Below are positions 1-9,035 of a DNA stretch of 64,000 bases, one piece after another. Numbering within the stretch: the stretch's first letter is position 1; each line of letters opens with the position of its first letter. The translations under genes and the position numbers were made by a program. The stretch covers positions 620,001-684,000 of the forward strand of contig NZ_JAGJEA010000001.1 of assembly GCF_018100805.1 (NCBI RefSeq). The letters run 5' to 3'. The DNA comes from Aquimarina sp. MMG016 (lineage in GTDB: Bacteria > Bacteroidota > Bacteroidia > Flavobacteriales > Flavobacteriaceae). The notes below the pieces were generated by a model that was not told the DNA's origin, ran no database searches, and saw only the letters and a list, made by a program, of their open reading frames with translations.

Positions 1-453
1 TTCTACTATCCTGATTAGATCTTTTTGCAACAGATGTTTCTGAACATAATCAAAAATTAAATGATCATAAACTGAATTAGGCTTATCTTTAATGAGATTG
101 ACCAGTTTATCATATTTTTCAGATTGGATCCAATTTTTCATTAGAGTAAAAAGAGAGATTGCTTTTTCAATGGTAACCAGTGAATTTATATTCTTCTTAG
201 GATCCAAGAAATTATAAAAAATTCGTTCGAAAACATCGATATCACCACCGGATTCTTTGCATATGTATAATAGTATTGGATCTGGCATCCATTCATTTGT
301 TAACCATAACCTATCAATCCCATAACAATGGGTAAATCCAGTCTCTAACCAAAGTAATTCTCTAACTACCTCTTTAGAATTAATAGAAAGTATATTGGTA
401 GTAGGTTGACCACCCATTTTAAAAAGTGAATTTATATCCTTATCATTTTCCAT
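1..453 (-). CDS. Unknown protein, 3' end beyond window
   Basis: An open frame of 151 codons runs leftward off the window edge, so the C-terminus is missing. It begins MENDKDINSLFKMGGQ and continues as a soluble, moderately charged sequence with Trp- and Leu-rich patches (for example LLWLETGFTHCYGIDRLW). I recognise no family and see no signal peptide or membrane segment. The ATG at 451-453 is the first standard start. The frame stays open upstream to a TAA at 520-522 and still reads like protein there, so a TTG at 460-462 or a damaged 5' end is possible. It is divergent from the aminotransferase gene that starts at 587. Confidence 0.55.
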   Translation of the reverse strand, partial: MENDKDINSLFKMGGQPTTNILSINSKEVVRELLWLETGFTHCYGIDRLWLTNEWMPDPILLYICKESGGDIDVFERIFYNFLDPKKNINSLVTIEKAISLFTLMKNWIQSEKYDKLVNLIKDKPNSVYDHLIFDYVQKHLLQKDLIRIVE

Positions 454-586
454 AGTATACAATCTATAATCTTTGTCAAAATACGAAACCGAATCGTTAA
501 AAAAGACATAAACTTTACTTTACCACAACAAATTCTGAATATCATTTATAGATCTTTTCTATCTTTTTACCTACCAAAATCAACAA

Positions 587-1729
587 ATGCACCATAAGAA
601 GAATTTTTTCGACCTTTCTGAAGATATCACTTATTTAAACGGAGCATATATGTCTCCACAATTAAAATCAGTGACCGAAATAGGTTTGCACTCGGTAACT
701 CGAAAAGCAAGACCTAATGAAATTTTACCTGAAGACTTCTTTAATCAGAGGGAAATTCTCAAACAACGTTTTGCAACCCTAATAGACGCTACGGATTATA
801 AAAACACAGCGATTATTCCTTCGGTTTCTTATGGAATTGCTAATGCCGCTAATAATATTCCGATTAAAAAAGGAAATGAAATTCTGCTTATAGACGAACA
901 ATTTCCAAGTAACGTTTATATCTGGAAAGAAATCGCTAAGAAAAACGAAGCAACTATAAAAATCATCAAACCACCAACTTCATTCGAAAATCGAGGTAAA
1001 ACATGGAATAAAACTATCCTTGAAGCTATAACCAAAAAAACCGCTGTCGTTGCTATGGCTCAGATTCATTGGGCAGATGGAACTTTGTTTGACCTAATAA
1101 CCATTAGAGAAAAAACCAAAGCTGTCGACGCTATGCTGATTATTGATGGCACACAAAGCGTTGGAGCTTTTCCCTTTTCTATACAACAAATTGAACCAGA
1201 CGCTTTGATTTGTGGAGGTTACAAATGGTTACTCGGTCCTTATTCTGTGGGAATGGCATATTATAGTGACGCTTTTAATAATGGAACTCCTATAGAACAC
1301 AACTGGATGAATCGTTATAACAGCGAAGATTTTAATAATCTTACTCAATATGAAGATCGATATCAGGAGAAAGCAGCCAGGTACTCAGTTGGTGAATCTA
1401 GCAACTTTGTATTGACACCAATGATGACAAGAGCCATTGAACAATTAATCGAATGGCAACCAAAAAATATTCAGGAATACTGTAAACGTATTTCATCAGA
1501 TGTAATCAAAAAACTTAGAGATATTGGGTGTTTTATTGAAGATGACAACTATAGAGCACATCATCTTTTTGGAATTTATCTTCCAGATCATATTAATCTA
1601 GAGGAGTTAAAAGCCAAGCTAATAAAAGAACAGATTTTTGTATCCTATCGAGGAAATGCGATACGAGTTTCATGCAATGTTTATAATACCGAAGCAGATT
1701 TTGAAAAATTAATTGTGCAGTTCATCTAG
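587..1729 (+). CDS. Aminotransferase class V-fold PLP enzyme
   Basis: A 380-residue fold-type I PLP enzyme of the class V aminotransferase family, related to cysteine desulfurases and kynureninases. IIDGTQSVGAF holds the PLP-pyridine-binding Asp187, and GGYKWLLGP holds the presumed Schiff-base Lys213. The N-terminal YLNGAYMSPQ matches the substrate-loop start of the family. The active-site Cys loop of true IscS/SufS desulfurases is not evident, so the substrate is undetermined; amino-acid lyase, kynureninase-like and transaminase roles all remain possible. The length is normal. It lies 64 bp before mfd, which has its own promoter, so the two are probably independent units. Confidence 0.85.
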   Translation: MHHKKNFFDLSEDITYLNGAYMSPQLKSVTEIGLHSVTRKARPNEILPEDFFNQREILKQRFATLIDATDYKNTAIIPSVSYGIANAANNIPIKKGNEILLIDEQFPSNVYIWKEIAKKNEATIKIIKPPTSFENRGKTWNKTILEAITKKTAVVAMAQIHWADGTLFDLITIREKTKAVDAMLIIDGTQSVGAFPFSIQQIEPDALICGGYKWLLGPYSVGMAYYSDAFNNGTPIEHNWMNRYNSEDFNNLTQYEDRYQEKAARYSVGESSNFVLTPMMTRAIEQLIEWQPKNIQEYCKRISSDVIKKLRDIGCFIEDDNYRAHHLFGIYLPDHINLEELKAKLIKEQIFVSYRGNAIRVSCNVYNTEADFEKLIVQFI

Positions 1730-1744
1730 AAACTCGGTATCTCT

Positions 1745-1775
1745 TTGTCAGAAATTAGTATTGCACTTATATTTG
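1745..1775 (+). promoter_or_regulatory. Bacteroidota-type promoter for mfd
   Basis: TTG at 1745-1747, 20 bp, then TATATTTG at 1768-1775, an exact match to the TTG-N19-21-TAnnTTTG consensus of the Bacteroidota primary sigma factor. Transcription would begin near 1782, about 12 nt before the GTG at 1794. This supports the GTG start and leaves no room for an upstream one. Confidence 0.7.
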
Positions 1776-1793
1776 CCCTAAAATCATTGCTAC

Positions 1794-4700
1794 GTGAGTA
1801 AAACCCTAATCACGCAAACCTTTGCACAGTCTCCGCAATTGCAGAAACTGGGGAATGCTATTGCCCAGTCTGAAACAAAAACACATCTGCAAGGACTTAT
1901 CGGATCCTCATTATCTTTTGTTATCGAAAACGCTTTTCAGAAAGCAGACAAACCTTTTTTATGTGTTTTTAATGATAAAGAAGAAGCGGCTTACTACCTC
2001 AACGACCTGGAACAATTATTAGGCGATAAAAATGTATTGTTCTATCCGGGAAGTTATAGAAGGCCTTATCAGATTGAAGAAACGGATAATGCTAATGTGT
2101 TGTTACGTGCCGAAGTTTTAAACCGAATCAACTCCAGAAAGAAACCAGCTCTGATTATTACGTATCCTGATGCTTTATTCGAAAAAGTAGTTACACGAAA
2201 AGAGCTAGAAAAAAACACACTGAAAATAGCAATTAGTGACACCCTTTCATTAGATTTTGTAAACGAAGTCTTATTCGAATATCATTTCCAAAGAGTTGAT
2301 TTTGTAACAGAGCCTGGAGAGTTTTCTGTACGTGGTGGGATTGTAGATGTATTTTCGTTTAGTAATGACGAACCGTATCGTATTGAGTTTTTTGGCGATG
2401 AAGTAGATAGTATACGGACCTTTGATGTAGAAACACAATTATCTACTGATCAGATCAAGAAGATAACGATCATTCCTAACGTAGAAAATAAAGCGATGCA
2501 AGAAACTCGTGAAAGTTTCCTGAAATATATTGCTTCTAAAACTGTAGTTTTTGCCAAAGACATTGATCTCCTTTCTGCTAGAATTGATAAAAACTTTGAA
2601 AAAGCTAAAGAAGCCTTCAAAACATTATCAGAAGATATTAAACACGCTACTCCCGAAGAGCTTTTCGCCAATTCTGAATTAATCAAAAAACAGTTGTTAG
2701 ATTTTACCTTGGTAGAGATTGGCAACCGTCCTTTGACCAAAGCAGATTATGCAATTAAGTTTAACACCAAACCTCAACCATCATTTAACAAACAATTTGA
2801 TCTACTCATCCGTAATCTGAATGAGAATCATGAGGAAGGCTATAAAAACTATATCTTTTGTGTTAGTGAACAACAAGCCAAACGTTTTCACGATATATTT
2901 GATGATGCGGATCTAGATGTAAAACAGTATGAAACCATTGTTTTTTCAGCTTTTCAAGGGTTTATCGATCACAACCACAAGATTGCTTGTTATACCGATC
3001 ATCAGATTTTTGAACGGTATCACAAGTTTAGTTTGAAGAATGGGTATGCTAAAAAGCAAGCCATTACGCTAAAAGAACTGACGAATCTAGAAGTTGGTGA
3101 CTATGTAACTCATATCGATCACGGAATAGGAAAATTTGGTGGGCTTCAAAAAATAGATGTAGAAGGTAAAAAACAGGAAGCTATCAAATTGATTTATGGC
3201 GAAAGAGATGTTTTGTACCTGAGCATTCATTCATTACACAAGATTTCAAAATATAACGGAAAAGACGGAAAACCCCCGCAGATATATAAACTAGGATCCA
3301 AAGCCTGGAAAACGTTAAAGCAGAAAACTAAAGCACGAGTAAAACATATTGCCTTTAACCTGATTCAGTTATATGCGAAACGAAAACTACAGAAAGGATT
3401 TCAATACAATCCTGACAGCTACTTACAGCACGAGTTAGAAGCTTCATTTATTTATGAAGATACTCCGGATCAAAGTACCGCTACCGAAGCTGTAAAAGCA
3501 GATATGGAAAGTGAACGCCCAATGGACCGACTGGTGTGTGGTGATGTTGGTTTTGGTAAAACCGAAGTAGCCATACGTGCAGCATTCAAAGCAGTGGATA
3601 ATGGAAAACAAGTAGCCATTTTGGTTCCGACCACAATTTTGGCATTTCAGCACGCAAAAACATTTAGAGAACGACTGAAAGATTTTCCGGTTGTAGTTGA
3701 TTATGTAAATCGTTTCCGAACAGCAAAACAAAAGAGAGAAACGCTTGAAGATCTTGCTAATGGAAAAGTAGATATTATCATCGGAACTCATCAACTAGTT
3801 AATAAAAATGTGAAATTCAAAGACCTTGGATTACTTGTTATTGATGAAGAACAAAAATTTGGAGTTTCTGTAAAAGATAAGTTGAAAACGATCAAAGAAA
3901 ATGTGGACACACTTACTCTGACAGCAACACCAATTCCGAGAACACTACAATTTAGTTTGATGGCTGCACGTGATTTGTCCACCATCACCACGCCTCCACC
4001 CAATCGATATCCAATTGAGACCAATGTGATTAGATTTAGTGAAGAAACTATTCGAGACGCTGTGAGTTACGAGATCCAACGAGGTGGACAGGTGTTTTTT
4101 ATTCATAATAGAATAGAAAATATTAAAGAAGTTGCGGGAATGATCCAACGGGTTGTACCAGATGCAAAAATTGGGATTGGACACGGACAAATGGAAGGTA
4201 AAAAACTAGAAGAGCTGATGCTTTCTTTTATGAATGGAGAGTTTGATGTATTAGTTTCTACCACGATAGTTGAAAGTGGATTAGATGTACCGAATGCGAA
4301 TACCATTTTTATCAATAATGCCAATAATTTTGGTCTTTCGGATCTACATCAAATGCGTGGTCGAGTTGGTCGAAGTAACAAAAAAGCCTTTTGTTATTTC
4401 ATTACACCTCCTTATTCTGCTATGACCGATGATGCTAGAAAACGTATCACCGCTTTAGAAATGCATTCTGATCTGGGTAGTGGTTTTAATATTGCCATGA
4501 AAGATTTAGAAATTAGAGGTGCCGGAGATTTATTAGGTGGAGAACAAAGTGGATTTATCAATGAAATTGGCTTTGATACCTATCAAAAAATCCTGAACGA
4601 GGCAATTGAAGAATTAAAAGAAAACGAATTCGTCGAATTGTATGAAGATGACACCAAGGAAAAAGTATACCTGAAAGATACTCAGATTGACACTGATTTT

Positions 4701-5141
4701 GAGTTATTGTTTCCTGACGATTATATCAATAACATTACCGAACGGTTGAATTTATACACCGAATTAAATGCAATCAAAGAAGAAAAAGACCTACAAGCTT
4801 ATGAAAAACGATTGGTAGACCGGTTTGGAGAATTACCGGATCAGGCAATTGATCTATTAAATTCTGTACGTATTAAATGGATTGCAACTTCTATAGGCAT
4901 CGAAAAAGTCATTATGAAACAAAATAAACTAATCGGTTATTTTATTAGTGATCAGCAATCTAATTTTTATCAAAGTCCTGCTTTTAGCAAAGTGCTACAG
5001 TTTGTACAGCAAAATCCTGATAAATGTAAAATGAAAGAAAAACAAACTAGAAACGGATTGAGATTATTACTAACTTTTGAGAATATAAATTCTGTAAATA
5101 GCGCTTTAAAAGTGTTGCAACCTCTTAACAAAGTGATCTAA
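1794..5141 (+). CDS. mfd: Transcription-repair coupling factor Mfd
   Basis: This 1115-residue protein removes RNA polymerase stalled at DNA lesions and recruits the UvrA excision machinery. Domains in order: UvrB-like N-terminal module (about 20-240, with VTEPGEFSVRGGIVDVF), a CarD-like RNA polymerase interaction domain (about 433-490, LEVGDYVTHIDHGIGKFGG), a RecG-like superfamily 2 translocase with Walker A GDVGFGKTE (about 582-590), Walker B DEEQ (about 684-687) and TATPIPRT, then the helicase C-lobe with HQMRGRVGRS, and a C-terminal TRCF domain (about 950-1100). The start is GTG, supported by promoter placement. Length is typical for Bacteroidota. The gene is intact and on its own. Confidence 0.97.
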   Translation: MSKTLITQTFAQSPQLQKLGNAIAQSETKTHLQGLIGSSLSFVIENAFQKADKPFLCVFNDKEEAAYYLNDLEQLLGDKNVLFYPGSYRRPYQIEETDNANVLLRAEVLNRINSRKKPALIITYPDALFEKVVTRKELEKNTLKIAISDTLSLDFVNEVLFEYHFQRVDFVTEPGEFSVRGGIVDVFSFSNDEPYRIEFFGDEVDSIRTFDVETQLSTDQIKKITIIPNVENKAMQETRESFLKYIASKTVVFAKDIDLLSARIDKNFEKAKEAFKTLSEDIKHATPEELFANSELIKKQLLDFTLVEIGNRPLTKADYAIKFNTKPQPSFNKQFDLLIRNLNENHEEGYKNYIFCVSEQQAKRFHDIFDDADLDVKQYETIVFSAFQGFIDHNHKIACYTDHQIFERYHKFSLKNGYAKKQAITLKELTNLEVGDYVTHIDHGIGKFGGLQKIDVEGKKQEAIKLIYGERDVLYLSIHSLHKISKYNGKDGKPPQIYKLGSKAWKTLKQKTKARVKHIAFNLIQLYAKRKLQKGFQYNPDSYLQHELEASFIYEDTPDQSTATEAVKADMESERPMDRLVCGDVGFGKTEVAIRAAFKAVDNGKQVAILVPTTILAFQHAKTFRERLKDFPVVVDYVNRFRTAKQKRETLEDLANGKVDIIIGTHQLVNKNVKFKDLGLLVIDEEQKFGVSVKDKLKTIKENVDTLTLTATPIPRTLQFSLMAARDLSTITTPPPNRYPIETNVIRFSEETIRDAVSYEIQRGGQVFFIHNRIENIKEVAGMIQRVVPDAKIGIGHGQMEGKKLEELMLSFMNGEFDVLVSTTIVESGLDVPNANTIFINNANNFGLSDLHQMRGRVGRSNKKAFCYFITPPYSAMTDDARKRITALEMHSDLGSGFNIAMKDLEIRGAGDLLGGEQSGFINEIGFDTYQKILNEAIEELKENEFVELYEDDTKEKVYLKDTQIDTDFELLFPDDYINNITERLNLYTELNAIKEEKDLQAYEKRLVDRFGELPDQAIDLLNSVRIKWIATSIGIEKVIMKQNKLIGYFISDQQSNFYQSPAFSKVLQFVQQNPDKCKMKEKQTRNGLRLLLTFENINSVNSALKVLQPLNKVI

Positions 5142-5400
5142 AATAAAAAATGATTATGGTATAGGAATACCCATATTATGGATGCAATAACGGGATCTGG
5201 TCGTTTTGGAAAATGACATATCAAATATCCAAGGAATAGCTATTGGTAAGCCAGTCAAAAACAAAAGTCCACAAGATATATACATTTGTCACTAAAATAT
5301 TGCCATAAGAACTACGTTTATCTTTTTATTCTTTAAAAGAGATTATTTTTATTAAAAATATTTATATACAATCAAACCTCTTAAAACTTTAAAAACTCTA

Positions 5401-6723
5401 ATGAAAACAGGAAGAATTGTTTCAGTATTTTCTATACTTATTACAACATTATTATATATAAGTTGTTCTAAAGAATTAGATGATAATCAAATACTTAAAA
5501 TCACTGAAATACAAACTGTAAATCCTATAGAAGGAAAAGCAGAAACAGAAGTTATCATCACAGGTACTAATTTTGGAACAGATGTAGATAAAATAAGTTT
5601 ATTCTTTAATGAAACTGAAGCTGAAATCTCCTCGATTACAGAAACTTCTATAACTACTATAGTCCCCAGAGGTGCATCTACCGGAAAAATAAAAATTATT
5701 AAAGATGGAAAAGAAATAGAAGGACCAGAATTTAATTATATTCTTACTCCTGCTCAATTAATTACTATTGCAGGACAAGTAGACGCAGGAGATATTGTAG
5801 GACCAATAGAAGAAGCGTCTTTTGATGCCCCAATCGGAATTATTAAAGATTCTCAAGGGACTATCTATATCTCGGACTTTAGAAATAATAAAATTAAAAA
5901 AATAGATTCTGATCTTACATCAGTTAGTATTTTGGCAGGTAGTACGGTAGGAAATATGGTTGGTACCGGAACAGAGGCAATGTTTAAGAACCCACGTCTT
6001 ATAGTTTTTGATACGGATGAAAACATTATTGTTTCGGATCAAGGCAATAATCAAATCAAAAAAATAACACCTGAAGGTACAGTAACTACAATAGCAGGAA
6101 CAGGAGTTGCTGGTTTTGATAATGGCTTATCGTCTGTTGCTACTTTTCGTAATCCTATGGGAATAGTAGTAGATAATCAGAATAACATTTTTGTTTCTGA
6201 TTTTAGTAATAATAGTATTCGAAAAATACAAACAGATGGGCAAGTCATTACTATAGCAGGAAGTGGAGCAGCTGGAGATGTTAATGGTGTAGGTACAACA
6301 GCACAGTTTAACAATCCAGTAGATATCAGCTTAGACTCTGAAGGTAATATTTATGTTGCAGATTACAGAAATCATAAAATAAAAAAAATAAGTCCTGATG
6401 GAACAGTAACTACCGTAGCAGGAAGTGGAATTGCAGGAGATATTGATGGAACCGTTAACGAATCACAGTTTAATTTACCACAAGATGTACTAATAGCTAG
6501 TGATGGCACTATTTATATAGCAGATACAATTAATCATAAAATAAAGAAAATTTCTGATGGTATGGTTACTACCATTGCAGGAACCGGAGAATCTGGTAAT
6601 TTAGATGGTGAAGCTCTTGCTGCTACTTTATTTAACCCTAGAGAATTATTTTTGGATGAAGAAAATGGGGAACTATATATTACCACAGAATATAATATTC
6701 GAAAATTAATCCTAGCATTCTAA
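5401..6723 (+). CDS. IPT/TIG and NHL-repeat lipoprotein
   Basis: A 440-residue exported lipoprotein. The signal peptide ends in a lipobox (LLYISCSKE), so the Cys near residue 22 is probably acylated. An immunoglobulin-like IPT/TIG domain follows (about 32-115, ITEIQTVNPIEGKAETEV and GTNFGTDV). After it come about five NHL-type blades (about 125-435), each carrying a form of DxxGNIYVADYxNHKIKKI followed by TVTTVAGSGxAG, which predicts a beta-propeller. Such proteins are surface or periplasmic binding scaffolds and no enzymatic motif is visible. A second, smaller NHL lipoprotein lies at 10544-11449. The 259 bp before it hold only a weak small frame on the other strand. Confidence 0.85.
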   Translation: MKTGRIVSVFSILITTLLYISCSKELDDNQILKITEIQTVNPIEGKAETEVIITGTNFGTDVDKISLFFNETEAEISSITETSITTIVPRGASTGKIKIIKDGKEIEGPEFNYILTPAQLITIAGQVDAGDIVGPIEEASFDAPIGIIKDSQGTIYISDFRNNKIKKIDSDLTSVSILAGSTVGNMVGTGTEAMFKNPRLIVFDTDENIIVSDQGNNQIKKITPEGTVTTIAGTGVAGFDNGLSSVATFRNPMGIVVDNQNNIFVSDFSNNSIRKIQTDGQVITIAGSGAAGDVNGVGTTAQFNNPVDISLDSEGNIYVADYRNHKIKKISPDGTVTTVAGSGIAGDIDGTVNESQFNLPQDVLIASDGTIYIADTINHKIKKISDGMVTTIAGTGESGNLDGEALAATLFNPRELFLDEENGELYITTEYNIRKLILAF

Positions 6724-7010
6724 ATATTCAGAAAATCATTTTCCATATATTCTTGGATGTAACATGTATTTCTAACCTCTCTTCGAACTATAATACTTAA
6801 CGTAAACGTCAGAAATGTAAGTAAGAAATTTAGTTTTATAAAAAGAAGCAGGAATGATTAAAGAAATTGAGATACAAGCAATTTTGAGCACATTTCATCT
6901 TAATAAAATTACGCATAAATCAAGAGCCTAAAGTAAAAAACACGTATTGCATTAGATTTGATAGCCTAAGTATACAAATTCGTATATTCACGATAGTCTA
7001 CTTTAAAAAC

Positions 7011-7922
7011 ATGAAACATTTAGGTGTAATTATTCTTTCGATATTCAATTCCATTATATTACTTGGTCAAAATAGCAGTGGTTTGATAGAAAATAAATCT
7101 TCCAAAATATATTATGAAACTTTTGGAGAAGGAGAACCCCTATTAATCATTAATGGTGGTCCGGGAATGAATAGTAAAGGGTTTCGGTACATTGCACAAT
7201 TGCTTTCTAAGAGTAACAAAGCTATAATCTATGATCAACGAGGAACAGGAAATTCAACTGTTAAACTGGTCAATAGTGAAACCATAACTATGGACTTGAT
7301 GGTAGATGATATAGAAAAACTACGTCAATACTTTCAGCTTAAAGAATGGACCATTTTAGGTCATTCTTTTGGAGGAATATTAGCTTCATACTATGCTTCT
7401 AAACATCCCGAAAGTATTAAAAGCCTTATTCTTTCTGCTTCTGGTGGATTAGATCTGGAATTATTGAATTATGTAGGTCAAAACATTGCAGCAAATCTTT
7501 CTGAAGATGAAACAAAAAGATTACAAGAATGGACACAAAAAATCAATCAAGGAGATACTACATATCACGCTAGATTAGAAAGAGGAAAAGCATTAGCACC
7601 AGCTTATGTGGTTGATAAAAGTTATGTACCAACAATAGCAGAAAGATTAACACAAGGAAATCAAACTATAAATGCATTTGTGTTTCAAGATTTACGCAAA
7701 ATCAATTATAATTGTACTTATACGTTAAAAACTTTTGACAAACCTGTTTTAATCATTCAAGGTAAACAAGATATTATAGATAAAAAAACAGCTGAAAAAG
7801 CACATGAAACTTTTCCTAACTCTAAACTAGTATTGTTGGATGACTGTGGGCACTATGGGTGGTTAGATCAAAAAGAAAAATATTTATATGAAATCCATAC
7901 CTTTCTAGAAAATCACAATTAA
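7011..7922 (+). CDS. Exported alpha/beta hydrolase, prolyl aminopeptidase-like
   Basis: A 303-residue alpha/beta-hydrolase with an N-terminal signal peptide (to about residue 20). NGGPGMNSKGF (from about 48) is the HGGPG-type oxyanion loop of the proline iminopeptidase (S33) group. YDQRGTGNS follows, and GHSFGG (117-122) is the nucleophile elbow with Ser119. IQGKQDIID holds the likely catalytic Asp, and DDCGHYGWLDQ near the C-terminus holds the His. The triad is complete, so it should be active, but whether it is a peptidase or an esterase cannot be decided. A TAGATTTG hexamer-like -7 motif at 6953-6960 could drive it. The 287 bp upstream contain no convincing gene. Confidence 0.85.
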   Translation: MKHLGVIILSIFNSIILLGQNSSGLIENKSSKIYYETFGEGEPLLIINGGPGMNSKGFRYIAQLLSKSNKAIIYDQRGTGNSTVKLVNSETITMDLMVDDIEKLRQYFQLKEWTILGHSFGGILASYYASKHPESIKSLILSASGGLDLELLNYVGQNIAANLSEDETKRLQEWTQKINQGDTTYHARLERGKALAPAYVVDKSYVPTIAERLTQGNQTINAFVFQDLRKINYNCTYTLKTFDKPVLIIQGKQDIIDKKTAEKAHETFPNSKLVLLDDCGHYGWLDQKEKYLYEIHTFLENHN

Positions 7923-8034
7923 ACGAAAACACCGGATATTCCTTGTCTACACTGATTTGACGGGCAAATGTCGGGTCAAAGTCAAGCTAAAAAATTTGAG
8001 AGCCTAATTCTGAAAACTAATATTGTATCAGCAA

Positions 8035-8946
8035 ATGAAAACAAATGCTAACGATTCTACCGCGGAGAATTCTAATCGAATTAAAACTAAAAATCAAAGC
8101 ATCATGAAACAGCCAGAATTAGGACAAAAAATTTCTGAACTTAGAAAATCCAAAGGATTGACGCAGGAAGAACTAGTAGAACAGTGTAATATCAGTGTCA
8201 GGACCATACAACGTATCGAAGCCGGAGAAGTAACTCCCCGATCTTATACGGTACGTACCATTCTTGATGTTCTGGATTATGATCTTTCCATCTTAAAACA
8301 AGAAGAACATCAAGCAACTACTGAGTTTAAGCAATTACTATTGCTAGATGTAGAAGATACTAAGGAGGCAACCTATCTTATCCAACATCTTAATGCGGCC
8401 TGGATATTTGGAATTGTATTTTTTTTCGTGACTATCCCAGAAATGTATGCAGATTTTAGAATCGTAAGTGATAATGAATATGTGTTTAGTAAGCTTACTT
8501 ATACTATCATAAAATTATTGGTTATTGTATCATACATTTTCTTTTTTAGAGGTATTATCCTCACAGGAAAGTTGTTTCAAAATTATCTTTTAAAGATTTC
8601 TGCATTTATAATGATTGTTATGGCTATTGTTTTTTATCTATATGACATTATAGCACTTCATATCGATCTTATTGATCATACCTATATGCTAGTAACAGAA
8701 TCACTTTGCTTTGGTATTGTTGGAATTTTATTTGGTATTGCATTGTTAAGATTAGGGGGCTCATTACAGATGCTTGGTAAGGTTTCAGGCATACTCGAAA
8801 TTATTGCTGCTGCAACTTTTCTTACAGTAATACTTGGTTTTATTGGTCTTGGAGCCTGGTCTGCAGCCATTATTGTAGAAATCATTCTATTGTATAAGGT
8901 TTCTCAAATGCTTAAGGTAAAGCTTGGAGAGTTAGCTACTTCATAA
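8035..8946 (+). CDS. XRE-family HTH fused to membrane domain
   Basis: An N-terminal Cro/C1-type helix-turn-helix (LGQKISELRKSKGLTQEELV through RTIQRIEAGEVTPRS, ending TVRTILDVLDYDL) is joined to a hydrophobic C-terminal half with five or six predicted membrane helices (for example FGIVFFFVTIP, IIKLLVIVSYIFFF, FIMIVMAIVFYLYDI). It therefore looks like a membrane-anchored DNA-binding regulator that may sense an envelope signal. Two ATG starts are plausible: 8035, or 8104, which begins MKQPELGQKI and matches the normal family start. I give the longer form; the N-terminal 23 residues are polar and may not be translated. The serine hydrolase gene follows 89 bp later. Confidence 0.8.
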   Translation: MKTNANDSTAENSNRIKTKNQSIMKQPELGQKISELRKSKGLTQEELVEQCNISVRTIQRIEAGEVTPRSYTVRTILDVLDYDLSILKQEEHQATTEFKQLLLLDVEDTKEATYLIQHLNAAWIFGIVFFFVTIPEMYADFRIVSDNEYVFSKLTYTIIKLLVIVSYIFFFRGIILTGKLFQNYLLKISAFIMIVMAIVFYLYDIIALHIDLIDHTYMLVTESLCFGIVGILFGIALLRLGGSLQMLGKVSGILEIIAAATFLTVILGFIGLGAWSAAIIVEIILLYKVSQMLKVKLGELATS

Positions 8947-9035
8947 ACCATAAACTTCCTTCATTTATTATAAAAGTATCATTGAATTGGCATTCATTGA
9001 TTGGAATTCTTTTCTCTAATTTCAAATAAAAACAA

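Noticed and set aside
6855-6932. 25-codon frame MIKEIEIQAILSTFH in the gap before the alpha/beta hydrolase
   Set aside because: Too short, with no supporting promoter, ribosome site or recognisable pattern.
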